Shown in pieces: positions 38,360 through 45,897 of a stretch of DNA of 64,000 nt. Position 1 is the stretch's first letter, and every line of letters starts with the position of its first letter. Location of the stretch: assembly GCF_019803445.1 (NCBI RefSeq), contig NZ_CP081844.1:2616501-2680500 (forward strand). The letters are read 5' to 3'. A program made the position numbers and the translations under genes. The stretch comes from Caenibius sp. WL (lineage in GTDB: Bacteria > Pseudomonadota > Alphaproteobacteria > Sphingomonadales > Sphingomonadaceae). A model generated the notes under the pieces. That model was not told the origin of the DNA. It searched no databases and saw only the letters and a list, made by a program, of their open reading frames with translations.

Positions 38360-39174
38360 GCTGTCACCTCGGAGGCTGTTTCAAGCCAGTCGAGCATCGC
38401 CGCCACCCCATCGAGGCGGTATTGCGCGGCACTGATCCGCACCGGCCCGATCAGCACGCCGGAACCAGCCATTTCCTGCGCGGCGGCGAAGCCTGGTTCA
38501 TCGGTTACGTCATCCCCGAAGAACAGCGGCCGTGCAGCCGCGAAAACGGGTTCCTGCATAAGCCTGCGAATAGCGCTACCCTTGTCGCCCCCGTCAGCGC
38601 GCAGTTCCACCATCATCTTGCCGCTCTGAAGCTTTAATCCCAATTCGGGCGCCAGCCGCCCCGCCAAATCCATACAAGCCTGCTCAGCCGAAGGTGCCTG
38701 GCGAAAATGCAGCGCCGCGCCGAGCGGCTTATCCTCCACCAACACCCCGGGGATGGCAGCGGCAAGCTCCCGCATCGCCGCCAGCGCGCACTCAAGGGCC
38801 GCAGGCCGTTCGACTGCTTCGATCCGCCCGTCGCCCCAACAGAACTCGAGCCCATGGCTGCCTACGACCGTCATGGCATTGATGCCCAGCAGAGCGCGGA
38901 CCTCACCTGCCGAGCGGCCACTGATAACAGCCATACGGCCTTCAAGGCGTTCCCACAGGCCTTGCATCAACGTTGCGAGACGGTCGTTGACCCGCACCGC
39001 ATCAGGGCGTTCGGCGATTTCGACCAATGTCCCGTCGAAATCGAGAAAGACGTTGGCGCCCCGAAGCAACTGGAGCGGCGGAACAGGCATGGGTTTCAAC
39101 AGTGTGCTCGCATTTTCCACTTCGGCATCAGATCGGCGCCATTCAGCAGAGGAATAACGCACGGACAGGCGCAT
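38356..39174 (-). CDS. otsB: Trehalose-6-phosphate phosphatase OtsB
   Basis: OtsB is a HAD-superfamily phosphatase that releases trehalose. In this 272-residue protein the nucleophile motif is DFDGTL with Asp45 and Asp47; AVISGRSAGEV is the second motif and FFGDDVTDEPGF the acidic metal loop. ATG 39174 is preceded by AGGGAG; a start at 39090 is possible but has no ribosome site. It is the first gene of otsB-GH15-otsA and is preceded by a perfect EcfG-type promoter 24 bp upstream. Confidence 0.93.
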   Translation of the reverse strand: MRLSVRYSSAEWRRSDAEVENASTLLKPMPVPPLQLLRGANVFLDFDGTLVEIAERPDAVRVNDRLATLMQGLWERLEGRMAVISGRSAGEVRALLGINAMTVVGSHGLEFCWGDGRIEAVERPAALECALAAMRELAAAIPGVLVEDKPLGAALHFRQAPSAEQACMDLAGRLAPELGLKLQSGKMMVELRADGGDKGSAIRRLMQEPVFAAARPLFFGDDVTDEPGFAAAQEMAGSGVLIGPVRISAAQYRLDGVAAMLDWLETASEVTA

Positions 39175-39197
39175 GGCTCCCTGCAAGGGCAGCCCGG

Positions 39198-39223
39198 AAC
39201 GCGGTCAATCTGGTGGTAGTTCC
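39198..39223 (-). promoter_or_regulatory. EcfG-type general stress promoter of the trehalose operon
   Basis: On the minus strand GGAAC (39223-39219) is followed after exactly 17 bp by CGTT (39201-39198), an exact match to the EcfG consensus. The predicted start near 39190 leaves a leader of about 16 nt that holds the AGGGAG site of otsB. The -35 region overlaps the last codons of the small proline-rich gene upstream. Confidence 0.78.
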
Positions 39224-39369
39224 TCAGGGCCTTTGCCGGGCCTGTCGGTATCGGGGACCGGGGGAGTCACTTCATCCGGTATCGAAGGGGCAGGCTCCGC
39301 CGGCGCGGGCGGCGTTTCCGGCGGTGATTGCGGTTCGATCTTATCCGGGTGGGACGGCTGGGTGCTCAT
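39205..39369 (-). CDS. Small proline-rich protein
   Basis: This 54-residue hydrophilic protein is very rich in Pro and Glu (PPETPPAPAEPAPSIPDE) with no Cys and no hydrophobic segment. ATG 39369 has CGGAGAATTGT upstream, a good ribosome site. Small proline-rich proteins of this style are common in sphingomonads next to stress genes. The 3' end overlaps the -35 element of the otsB promoter. The function is unknown and the protein may be disordered. Confidence 0.6.
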   Translation of the reverse strand: MSTQPSHPDKIEPQSPPETPPAPAEPAPSIPDEVTPPVPDTDRPGKGPEELPPD

Positions 39370-39425
39370 ACAATTCTCCGAAAACCTTGGCCCTGTCACG
39401 ACGGCAAGCATGGGCAGCGGTTGGA

Positions 39426-39623
39426 TCAATCCATCGCCGAAGGGGGTTTGCGTTGCTTGCTGGTCCATCGGCCATCAGGCGTGGAAGCCGTGCCGGTCAC
39501 ATTTCTGGAATCGCGCGGTTCATATTCACCGCCATGGCCCGACTGGTTATCCTGCCGTTCCGGCTTCCGGTCATGATCGCTGTTTTTCTGCGGAGTTTGG
39601 CCAGTCCGCTGACGCTCCACCAT
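39426..39623 (-). CDS. Small hydrophilic protein
   Basis: This frame encodes 65 residues, highly charged and polar (DHDRKPERQDNQSGHGGEYEPRDS), with no membrane segment or known motif. ATG 39623 has GGAGACACACT upstream. It sits in line with other small stress-type genes on the same strand. Short length and lack of a family keep confidence low. Confidence 0.45.
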   Translation of the reverse strand: MVERQRTGQTPQKNSDHDRKPERQDNQSGHGGEYEPRDSRNVTGTASTPDGRWTSKQRKPPSAMD

Positions 39624-39774
39624 AGTGTGTCTCCATAGCCCGCCCAACGATCAGACGTACCGCCACGCCGGATGTTCCCGCAGCTGCGATGAATAGAAGG
39701 GCTGAAAAGACGGATGCTGGCACGCCGGCAAGCCAACGGTCTCGATCATGAAACCGCCAGCTTGCCTAAGAATG

Positions 39775-40374
39775 TTAGGGATTGGCCACCTTTGCCCCAG
39801 ACGCGCCGAGTTTGCGCGCCTCGGCAAGATGATCAGACACCATTTTGACCGCGTCGGTGGCAAACGTCTTGAGCTTCGGTTCATCACCGTCCGCAGAATA
39901 GGCCTGAACTACTTCTAGAGCTTTCTCATGCGCAGCGATCTGGTCCGCGACATAGACCCGTTCGAATTCCGCGCCAGAAAGCTTGCCCAGTTCATCAAGC
40001 TTTTTCTGCTGTTCAAGCGATAATACCGGGTCCGGTTTGATCGCCGGGGTCAATGCCGCCGCTTCCTTTTTCAGCTTCTCTGTCGAAGTATTGTGCGCCT
40101 CGATCATCTTTTGGGCATAGGCCTTGATCTCAGGCGTGGACGCCTTCTCCGCTGCCAGACGGGCACTTGCGATCTCGAAGGCATCGCTTGCTGCCACGGT
40201 ATCGGCGAAATCCTGGCGTGGAAGCGAAGTCACCACCGGTTCGGGTGGAACAACTTCGTTGGCCATCGGCGTGCCTTCCACACTGCTTCCCGGCGTCTCG
40301 TTGTTCGGGTTCTGGTCACAAGCCGCCAGCGCTAGACTGGCCGCGAGCACCGTCATTCCTGCTATTCTAAGCAT
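39775..40374 (-). CDS. DUF4142-family lipoprotein
   Basis: This 199-residue protein has a lipoprotein signal (lipobox LAAC) and an all-helical DUF4142 domain, a ferritin-like fold related to DUF305. Visible family blocks are DAFEIASARLAAEKASTPEIKAYAQKMI and HNTSTEKLKK. It is probably exposed in the periplasm; the family has no settled function but is common in stress-induced sets. It starts 33 bp after a CBS gene on the same strand and is likely co-transcribed with it. Confidence 0.85.
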   Translation of the reverse strand: MLRIAGMTVLAASLALAACDQNPNNETPGSSVEGTPMANEVVPPEPVVTSLPRQDFADTVAASDAFEIASARLAAEKASTPEIKAYAQKMIEAHNTSTEKLKKEAAALTPAIKPDPVLSLEQQKKLDELGKLSGAEFERVYVADQIAAHEKALEVVQAYSADGDEPKLKTFATDAVKMVSDHLAEARKLGASGAKVANP

Positions 40375-40407
40375 GAGATTTCTCCGTATCCTGCGCGCCC
40401 GCGCCTC

Positions 40408-40839
40408 TTAAATGACCTGCGAGTGCATGCTGCTCGGGCGAGCGATTTCGCACAGCGCCTCACCGGTCTGCCGGGTTTCATCCTTGACGAGATCGCCGAT
40501 GGACACGACACCGACCAATCGCTTGTCACCGTCCACGACGGGCATGCGGCGGATTTGCTGCTCTGCCATCATGTCGAGAATATCGCTCACATCGTCATCG
40601 GCATAACAGTAGCGGACTTCCCGGCTCATCACGTCACCGATCTTCGCATCCGAAGCATAACCGCAGCCAACGGCGCGAATAGCGATATCGCGGTCAGTGA
40701 CTATGCCGATCAATCGATCGTTTTCGCCCACAGGCAGGAAACCGGCATCGATATCCGCCATCGTACGGGCAGCAGCCTGAAGCGTTTCCTGAGGATTGGC
40801 GACCCGCACATCGCGGGTCATGCATTCGCTGACTTTCAT
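40408..40839 (-). CDS. Tandem CBS-domain protein
   Basis: This 143-residue protein is a pair of CBS domains (VSECMTRDVRVANPQETLQ... and IGDVMSREVRYCYADDDVSDIL), each with its PV-x-D/N-x-x-x-L-x-G-hydrophobic core (VGENDRLIGIVT and VDGDKRLVGVVS). Such stand-alone proteins bind adenine nucleotides and act as sensors. ATG 40839 has AGAAGGATC upstream. It is the first gene of a pair with the DUF4142 lipoprotein. Confidence 0.88.
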   Translation of the reverse strand: MKVSECMTRDVRVANPQETLQAAARTMADIDAGFLPVGENDRLIGIVTDRDIAIRAVGCGYASDAKIGDVMSREVRYCYADDDVSDILDMMAEQQIRRMPVVDGDKRLVGVVSIGDLVKDETRQTGEALCEIARPSSMHSQVI

Positions 40840-41135
40840 GATCCTTCTCCGTTTTGCGCTTGGCGCTTGCGCCCTGCGCTGGGTTAATGATGATGTGGCT
40901 GCCCGTTCACCCGCCGATGGCCGAGTTTAGACAAGAGGGACATTCGGCTCCGCCTTTTCTGAAGGCAGCCGCCCATATCTTCCGATATCGGCTCCTTCGC
41001 GCAGCCAAGCATGCGGCGCGATCACCGATGGAACCCCAAAGGCTCTGCCCGGTTCCGTTCAGGCCAGCCTATTTGATGAAAGGAGGCAGAACTCCGACGA
41101 GGCGCAGCCCGATCACCCTGCGGCGGAATGCAGTA

Positions 41136-41163
41136 AGCCCCGTCGCATTCCTGCGGCGGGGCT
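41136..41163. terminator. Strong GC-rich hairpin, possible terminator of an unannotated RNA
   Basis: AGCCCCGTCGC (41136-41146) pairs with GCGGCGGGGCT (41153-41163) across a 6-nt loop; the 11 positions pair with one T-G wobble. No T-run follows on either strand, so efficiency as an intrinsic terminator is uncertain. Confidence 0.45.
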
Positions 41164-41195
41164 CCCTGAGTCTCAATCCGAAGATGAGACTTCAA

Positions 41196-41221
41196 TCTAC
41201 TCGCTCTTTCGATGGAGTAGA
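41196..41221. repeat. 7-bp inverted repeat
   Basis: TCTACTC at 41196-41202 and GAGTAGA at 41215-41221 are exact complements with a 12-nt loop. It is a candidate regulatory site or RNA hairpin 244 bp before the host-attachment gene. Confidence 0.35.
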
Positions 41222-41332
41222 CTTTCAAAACGGCCGGTTCACAGTTTGGTTCCCGCCCGGCGCGGATTTTTACCGTCTACGGGCCGAACCGCCGATCTCC
41301 GCCCGCCTGTACCACTACTTGTCGCAGTTTAC

Positions 41333-41358
41333 GGAACCAACGCCCTGAAAAAACCGTC
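41333..41358 (+). promoter_or_regulatory. Near-match EcfG promoter upstream of host-attachment gene
   Basis: GGAAC at 41333-41337 is followed after 17 bp by CGTC at 41355-41358, one base from the CGTT consensus. A start near 41366 would give a leader of about 100 nt. It is weaker than the two exact matches elsewhere in the window. Confidence 0.4.
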
Positions 41359-41464
41359 TCCATCACAGGACCGATCGGCAAATCGGCGCGATTTGGCCGT
41401 GACGCTATGCCGCCGGAAAACATCGGCTTGAACGGTCCAATGCCAATCAGCTTGGAGAAAACCC

Positions 41465-41974
41465 ATGCGAATTCCCCATGATGCCCTGATCGTCGTTGCC
41501 GATGGCCGCAAGATGCTGCTGCTTCGCAACGAAGGAGACGCAGAGCGCCTCAACCTGCAGGTGGAGCACAAGGATATTCACGAGAGCCCCAAGGATCGCG
41601 ATCAGAAATCGGATGCGGCGGGGCGGGCATCCTCCACCCAATCCGGCCCTTCGGCTGCGCCCAGCGCACGGGGTGGATCGTCACATGCCCAAGGACAAGG
41701 GGCGCAGTTCGCCCCCTCACGCGGGAGCATGGACGAGCCCGATTATCATCAACTGGAGGAAGACAGGTTCGCTTCCGAAATCGCCGATATGCTGAATGCT
41801 CAAGCGCTGGCCCAATCCTTCGATCAACTTATCGTGGCTGCACCTGCAAAGACATTGGGCGAATTGCGCAAGCATTATCACAAGGAAGTCACAGCCCGGC
41901 TGGTGGCGGAGATCGACAAGGACCTTACCAACCACCCCGTGCCCATGATTGAAAACGTCTTGCGCAACAGATGA
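41465..41974 (+). CDS. Host-attachment family protein
   Basis: This 169-residue protein belongs to the family named for a plant-attachment gene of Agrobacterium. Features are the N-terminal strand (ALIVVADGRKMLLLRNEG), an Asp/Gln-rich linker, and the C-terminal block DRFASEIADMLNAQALAQSFDQLIVAAPAKTLGELRKHY. The fold resembles release-factor eRF1 domain 2-like proteins; in free-living bacteria it behaves as a stress protein. TTGGAGAAAACCC precedes the ATG. Confidence 0.85.
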   Translation: MRIPHDALIVVADGRKMLLLRNEGDAERLNLQVEHKDIHESPKDRDQKSDAAGRASSTQSGPSAAPSARGGSSHAQGQGAQFAPSRGSMDEPDYHQLEEDRFASEIADMLNAQALAQSFDQLIVAAPAKTLGELRKHYHKEVTARLVAEIDKDLTNHPVPMIENVLRNR

Positions 41975-41992
41975 CCGGGACCGGTAGAGACT

Positions 41993-42244
41993 TCAGGGCA
42001 CGCGCGCGGTTCCTCTGGGCCCATGAACGCCCGGATGCCTGATTTCTTCGAGAGTATCCGTACGCTTTTCGGGGTCCTCGCCATCCTGTCGGCTGTTCAC
42101 CGTGGTTTTCGGCTTCTTGCCCTTGTCACGCTCACGATAGATCCGCTCTGCTTCCGAACCTGTTTCGCCGGTATCATTTGCGCCCGTCGACGGCAACACA
42201 CGTTCGACAGGATCGAGATGGTTGGCACTGGGATCGCGGTCCAT
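41993..42244 (-). CDS. Small hydrophilic protein
   Basis: This is an 83-residue, highly charged protein (SEAERIYRERDKGKKPKT) without a membrane segment or known motif. The ribosome site is excellent: AGGAGAAGCCTT before ATG 42244. It is convergent with the host-attachment gene (18 bp between stops). A near-match EcfG promoter (GGAAC-N16-CTTT) lies 30 bp before the start. The function is unknown. Confidence 0.6.
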   Translation of the reverse strand: MDRDPSANHLDPVERVLPSTGANDTGETGSEAERIYRERDKGKKPKTTVNSRQDGEDPEKRTDTLEEIRHPGVHGPRGTARVP

Positions 42245-42273
42245 AAGGCTTCTCCTGCGGTTTAAAGGAGATC

Positions 42274-42298
42274 AAAGGTCCTGGGCCGGAACCGTTCC
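42274..42298 (-). promoter_or_regulatory. Near-match EcfG promoter of the small hydrophilic gene
   Basis: On the minus strand GGAAC (42298-42294) is followed after 16 bp by CTTT (42277-42274), one base from CGTT. GGAACGGTTCC around it is also a palindrome, so the match could reflect another site. Confidence 0.35.
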
Positions 42299-42363
42299 TG
42301 CGAACCGGGCAGCGCGGGGGACAGGTGCGGTAAGGACCATTGGAAACGTGGCGAAGAAGCCAT

Positions 42364-43107
42364 TCAATCCGGCCGCCGGCCCCCACGGACCATTTCCTCG
42401 ATCCATGTCAGCAGCAGCTTGTTGTAGGCTATACGATGGGTCTCGTCCCGCAGGGCATGGTCGGCGCCTTTCAGTATGCGGTAGCTTAATGAATTGCTGC
42501 GCTGGAATGCTGCGATGAATGAACTGATCGCGGTATGCGGCACATAATCGTCATGCTCCGATTCCACGATAAGCACATCGCCATCGAAAGCCTCGCAAGC
42601 GGCAAGCGCCTTGTCCTGATAGCCCGTGCGGAAATGGTTGCGATACGACGAAATCTTGTCGCGCGGCAGCAGGGCCTTAGGAACGTCCCACTGATCGTCC
42701 GGGTATAACGCCGGGGCCCGGAGCGCGAGCCATGCCACGGGGCGGTGCGCCGTCAGCAAGGTGGCAAGATAGCCTCCATAACTGACGCCAACGACCGCGA
42801 TGGCCGATCGATCGACCTGCTGTTGGGACACCAGCAGATCGTATGCCGACAGCACATCAGCGAGACCATCGGACCGTGTCACGATATTACGCTGATTATC
42901 GTAGCGGGCATGGCCACGCAGATCGAAAGTGAAGCAGATACATCCGAGTTGGGCGATCTCCGCAGCTCTTACAAGATCCTGCTCCTGCGACCCGCCCCAG
43001 CCGTGAATGAACAGCACGCCCGGTATCAATCTCGCTGGAGAAAGCAGAGTCCCGTCGAGTTGCTGCGCGCCCGCGCCAAATGTTATCGCCTTGCGTCCAT
43101 CGGTCAT
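42364..43107 (-). CDS. Alpha/beta-hydrolase family protein
   Basis: This 247-residue hydrolase has the nucleophile elbow GVSYGG with Ser109, the oxyanion-type HGWGG at 35-39, an acidic residue in ESEHDDYVPH (186-187) and His217 in GADHAL. It resembles dienelactone-hydrolase/peptidase-like esterases. It overlaps the upstream DUF3182 gene by 4 bp (ATGA), so both proteins are made from one message and may act together. The substrate is unknown. Confidence 0.85.
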   Translation of the reverse strand: MTDGRKAITFGAGAQQLDGTLLSPARLIPGVLFIHGWGGSQEQDLVRAAEIAQLGCICFTFDLRGHARYDNQRNIVTRSDGLADVLSAYDLLVSQQQVDRSAIAVVGVSYGGYLATLLTAHRPVAWLALRAPALYPDDQWDVPKALLPRDKISSYRNHFRTGYQDKALAACEAFDGDVLIVESEHDDYVPHTAISSFIAAFQRSNSLSYRILKGADHALRDETHRIAYNKLLLTWIEEMVRGGRRPD

Positions 43108-44204
43108 GAAACTACCGCATATTTGGTCAAAGGCCCAACGACCGGATCGTTCCCGCTGAAATAGACACTGGCCCCGGGCGGGACTGCGCCCGCCGCCCCG
43201 TAGATTTCAACCGTCGCCGTATCGACCGTCTGCAAGGAAGGGTCGGCGGCAAAGGCTTCGAAAGCGGCAATTTCCGCGCCGCTCGCACCGCCCATTCGCC
43301 AGCTCTGTTCAAGAACACCGATCTTGCGGTCCCCGCGTGCATCCCATCCCACCGCCACATCGTAATTGCGGCGCGATGCGAACATCCTGGGATAAGCGGC
43401 AAATACCGCCCGGTCATATCGCCGGGCTTTTTGGATCACTTCCGCATGTTCGGCCGATCCGCCGATAGCCATCAATTCCGCCCAGCCGCCACGCACGCAG
43501 TGCAATTGGGAACCGCCATAAACTTCGTTCCCGTGGTTATTGCGGGTCAGGCGCTGGGTTCCCCAATATGCAATCGATTGTCCGAACAGGCGGCTGATTC
43601 CCACACTGTATGTCATCACAGGTTCGAGATTTTCCTCGATCACCAACCCGCCTTGCGCCAGGGTTTCGGCATCCAGCGCAGCAATCGCCCGATCCAGTTC
43701 CGCCTGGCCGCGAATAACCACTTGTCCGCTACACGAAGTGCCTTCGACATCCTTCAGGCGAATGGGCCCATGCCGGAGCAGCAGTCGCCCGGCGGCACGC
43801 GCATCGGCGCATGAGAACACGGAGAAGCCGCGCAGAACCGCATCGCCTAGTTCCGCAGCCAACCCTGCTTGCCAGCCTGCTGGTGCCGGGGCACTTTCGG
43901 AAAGCAATCCGTGAGTGACAATCTTGGTCGCGACGAAGCGGTTCGGCACCACGCCGCCATAGAGTTGCGCTTCCTTTACAATTCCTTCAGCCGCGGCATG
44001 TTCGAGCAGCATCGTATCATCGGGGATCAGGAACAACTCCGACCGGGCAACATCGCCCGGTTCCACGACCGTGCCGCCTCCAAGGCGCGCAATCCGCCGG
44101 GCAAGCTCAGCCTGCGCGGAAAGGTCATGCAGATTGCCTGCATGGCCTTTCCCTTCCCGATAAACACAAATCGTACAGACACGGCATTCGCTTTTCGTGC
44201 TCAT
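43104..44204 (-). CDS. DUF3182-family protein (ATP-grasp-like)
   Basis: This 366-residue protein matches the DUF3182 family: PDDTMLLEHAAAEGI, YGGVVPNRFVATKIVTHGLLS, and GPIRLKDVEGTSCSGQ with EENLEPVMTYSVG. The order of glycine loop, Lys and acidic residues recalls ATP-grasp ligases, but no reaction is known. The N terminus carries a Cys-x-x-Cys-x-x-Cys cluster (CRVCTIC). It is first in a two-gene operon with an alpha/beta hydrolase. A candidate EcfG-like promoter is 48 bp upstream. Confidence 0.75.
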   Translation of the reverse strand: MSTKSECRVCTICVYREGKGHAGNLHDLSAQAELARRIARLGGGTVVEPGDVARSELFLIPDDTMLLEHAAAEGIVKEAQLYGGVVPNRFVATKIVTHGLLSESAPAPAGWQAGLAAELGDAVLRGFSVFSCADARAAGRLLLRHGPIRLKDVEGTSCSGQVVIRGQAELDRAIAALDAETLAQGGLVIEENLEPVMTYSVGISRLFGQSIAYWGTQRLTRNNHGNEVYGGSQLHCVRGGWAELMAIGGSAEHAEVIQKARRYDRAVFAAYPRMFASRRNYDVAVGWDARGDRKIGVLEQSWRMGGASGAEIAAFEAFAADPSLQTVDTATVEIYGAAGAVPPGASVYFSGNDPVVGPLTKYAVVS

Positions 44205-44251
44205 ATCGGGCTTTCGGATCGCGGCTCACCATTGAGCGCTGATCTAGCCAC

Positions 44252-44276
44252 AACGCAGCAAGTGCGCTTGAGTTCA
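44252..44276 (-). promoter_or_regulatory. Near-match EcfG promoter of the DUF3182 operon
   Basis: On the minus strand TGAAC (44276-44272) is followed after 16 bp by CGTT (44255-44252); only the first base of the -35 differs from GGAAC. The predicted start near 44245 leaves a leader of about 40 nt. Confidence 0.42.
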
Positions 44277-44336
44277 CTACATCGCGAAGCAAACAGCGCC
44301 GCGCCAGCAGATAAGCCCCAGCCCTCTACAAGCAGA

Positions 44337-44372
44337 GGCTGGCCGGGGCGGCAAAGTTCCGCCCGGCCAGCC
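44337..44372 (-). terminator. Strong hairpin after the aldehyde dehydrogenase gene
   Basis: Arms 44337-44351 and 44359-44372 pair over 14 bp with one bulged G and a 7-nt loop. It lies 16 bp past the ALDH stop on the minus strand, so it probably ends the PQQ-ADH/ALDH transcript. Confidence 0.72.
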
Positions 44373-44387
44373 CATCACCATCCGGTA

Positions 44388-45815
44388 TCAGGCGTTGCCG
44401 TAGCCCAGCACAGCCTTGGTCTCCATGAACTCGTGGAACGCGTTCTCGCCCCATTCACGGCCGTTGCCCGATTGCTTGTAACCGCCGAAGGGTGCCGTCA
44501 CATCGAGCGGCGCGTAATTCAGCGCCACCTGCCCCGCGCGGATGCGCGAAGCCACCGCACGGCCATGATCGATATCGCCCGCCTGGACATACCCGGCCAG
44601 GCCATAAGGCGTATCGTTGGCGATCTCGATCGCCTGTTCTTCCGTGTCATAGCCGAGCATCACAAGCACCGGGCCGAAGATTTCCTCCCGCGCGACGGTC
44701 ATCTCGTTGTTGACGTCTGCGAACACCGTGGGTCGCACATAATAGCCTTGATTGAGCCCTTCCGGCTTGCCCAGACCGCCCGCAACAAGCGTCGCCCCCT
44801 CGTCGATTCCGGCCTTGATCAGCGTCTGGATACGGTTCCACTGCACATCGGACACGACAGGGCCGAGATTGACCTCATCCGTCGGCGCGCCGACTTTCTG
44901 TTTCTCGATCGTTTCACGCGCGATATCCTTGGCTTCGGCCATACGCGCGGCAGGCACCAGCATCCGCGACGGCGCGTTGCAGCTCTGCCCGCTGTTGACC
45001 ATCATCGCCGCCACACCCTGGCTCACCGCCGCTGCGAAATCGGCGTCTTCCAGGATGATGTTGGCGGATTTTCCGCCCAGTTCCTGATGCACGCGTTTGA
45101 CCGTGGCCGCCGCGTTGCGCGCCACATCGATCCCCGCGCGGGTGGAGCCGGTGAAGGATACCATATCGACGCCGGGATGCGATGAAATCGCCGCCCCCAC
45201 CGATGGGCCATCGCCATGGATCATGTTGAAGACACCCGCCGGAACCCCGGCGGCATGCATCACTTCAGCGAACAGATGTCCGCTGAACGGCGCCACTTCC
45301 GATGGTTTCAGCACCATAGTGCAGCCCACCGCCAGAGCCGGGGCGACTTTGCAGGCGATCTGGTTCAACGGCCAGTTCCACGGCGTGATCATGCCGACGA
45401 CCCCGATGGGTTCCTTCGTCAGCCGCGTGGTCCCCTGTGAAACATCGGGATTGAAATGCTCCAGAACCTGTCGGGCAACGGCGAAATGCGCGGTGGCAAG
45501 CGGCACATGCGCCGCAGCGGCAAGCGCGGCTGGCGCGCCCATTTCCTCGCGCACGGCGTCGGCGAAATCCTGCTTGCGCGCTTCGAACGCGGCCATCACC
45601 GCATCGAGCAATTCCAGCCGTTCGGCCTTGGAACTGCGGCTGAACGTTTCGAATGCGCGGCGCGCGGCGGCAACGGCGCAGTCGACATCCTCAGCCTGGC
45701 CCACGCTGATGCGCCCGGCCACCTGTTCCGTCGCCGGGTTGATCACATCCAGTTCCCTTGCCTGGACCGGCGGCACCCATGCTCCGTCAATATAGAATTC
45801 GAGGTAATTTCTCAC
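44388..45815 (-). CDS. NAD(P)-dependent aldehyde dehydrogenase
   Basis: This 475-residue enzyme oxidises aldehydes to acids. The catalytic Glu245 is in HQELGGKS and the nucleophile Cys279 in NSGQSCNAP; cofactor motifs ITPWNWP and FTGSTRAG are intact, as is the C-terminal PFGGYKQSGNGRE. It follows the PQQ alcohol dehydrogenase by 82 bp on the same strand, so aldehyde made in the periplasm would be finished in the cytoplasm. Length is normal for the family. Confidence 0.92.
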   Translation of the reverse strand: MRNYLEFYIDGAWVPPVQARELDVINPATEQVAGRISVGQAEDVDCAVAAARRAFETFSRSSKAERLELLDAVMAAFEARKQDFADAVREEMGAPAALAAAAHVPLATAHFAVARQVLEHFNPDVSQGTTRLTKEPIGVVGMITPWNWPLNQIACKVAPALAVGCTMVLKPSEVAPFSGHLFAEVMHAAGVPAGVFNMIHGDGPSVGAAISSHPGVDMVSFTGSTRAGIDVARNAAATVKRVHQELGGKSANIILEDADFAAAVSQGVAAMMVNSGQSCNAPSRMLVPAARMAEAKDIARETIEKQKVGAPTDEVNLGPVVSDVQWNRIQTLIKAGIDEGATLVAGGLGKPEGLNQGYYVRPTVFADVNNEMTVAREEIFGPVLVMLGYDTEEQAIEIANDTPYGLAGYVQAGDIDHGRAVASRIRAGQVALNYAPLDVTAPFGGYKQSGNGREWGENAFHEFMETKAVLGYGNA

Positions 45816-45897
45816 GTTTCAAACTCCTCTCGGTTGTCCTTTGTGGCACCGACCATAGCGGAAAAATCGCCGCGTCGTGGCCGTTCTGTTGTGCAGA

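Larger units (their letters stand above)
40840..41464. other. Intergenic stretch of 625 bp with hairpins
   Basis: No convincing gene lies between the divergent CBS and host-attachment genes. A plus-strand open frame from 40854 to 41348 has no family resemblance and irregular composition, so I did not call it. The stretch contains a strong GC hairpin at 41136-41163, a second dyad at 41196-41221 and a near-match to an EcfG promoter at 41333-41358. The length and hairpins leave room for a small RNA gene. Confidence 0.55.

Noticed and set aside
39646-39678. Possible EcfG promoter before the 65-residue small gene
   Set aside because: The spacer is 24 bp.
40854-41348. Plus-strand open frame in the 625-bp gap
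   Set aside because: It reads through two hairpins, lacks a domain, and is followed by no linked gene. It could still hide something, so the gap is reported as a finding.
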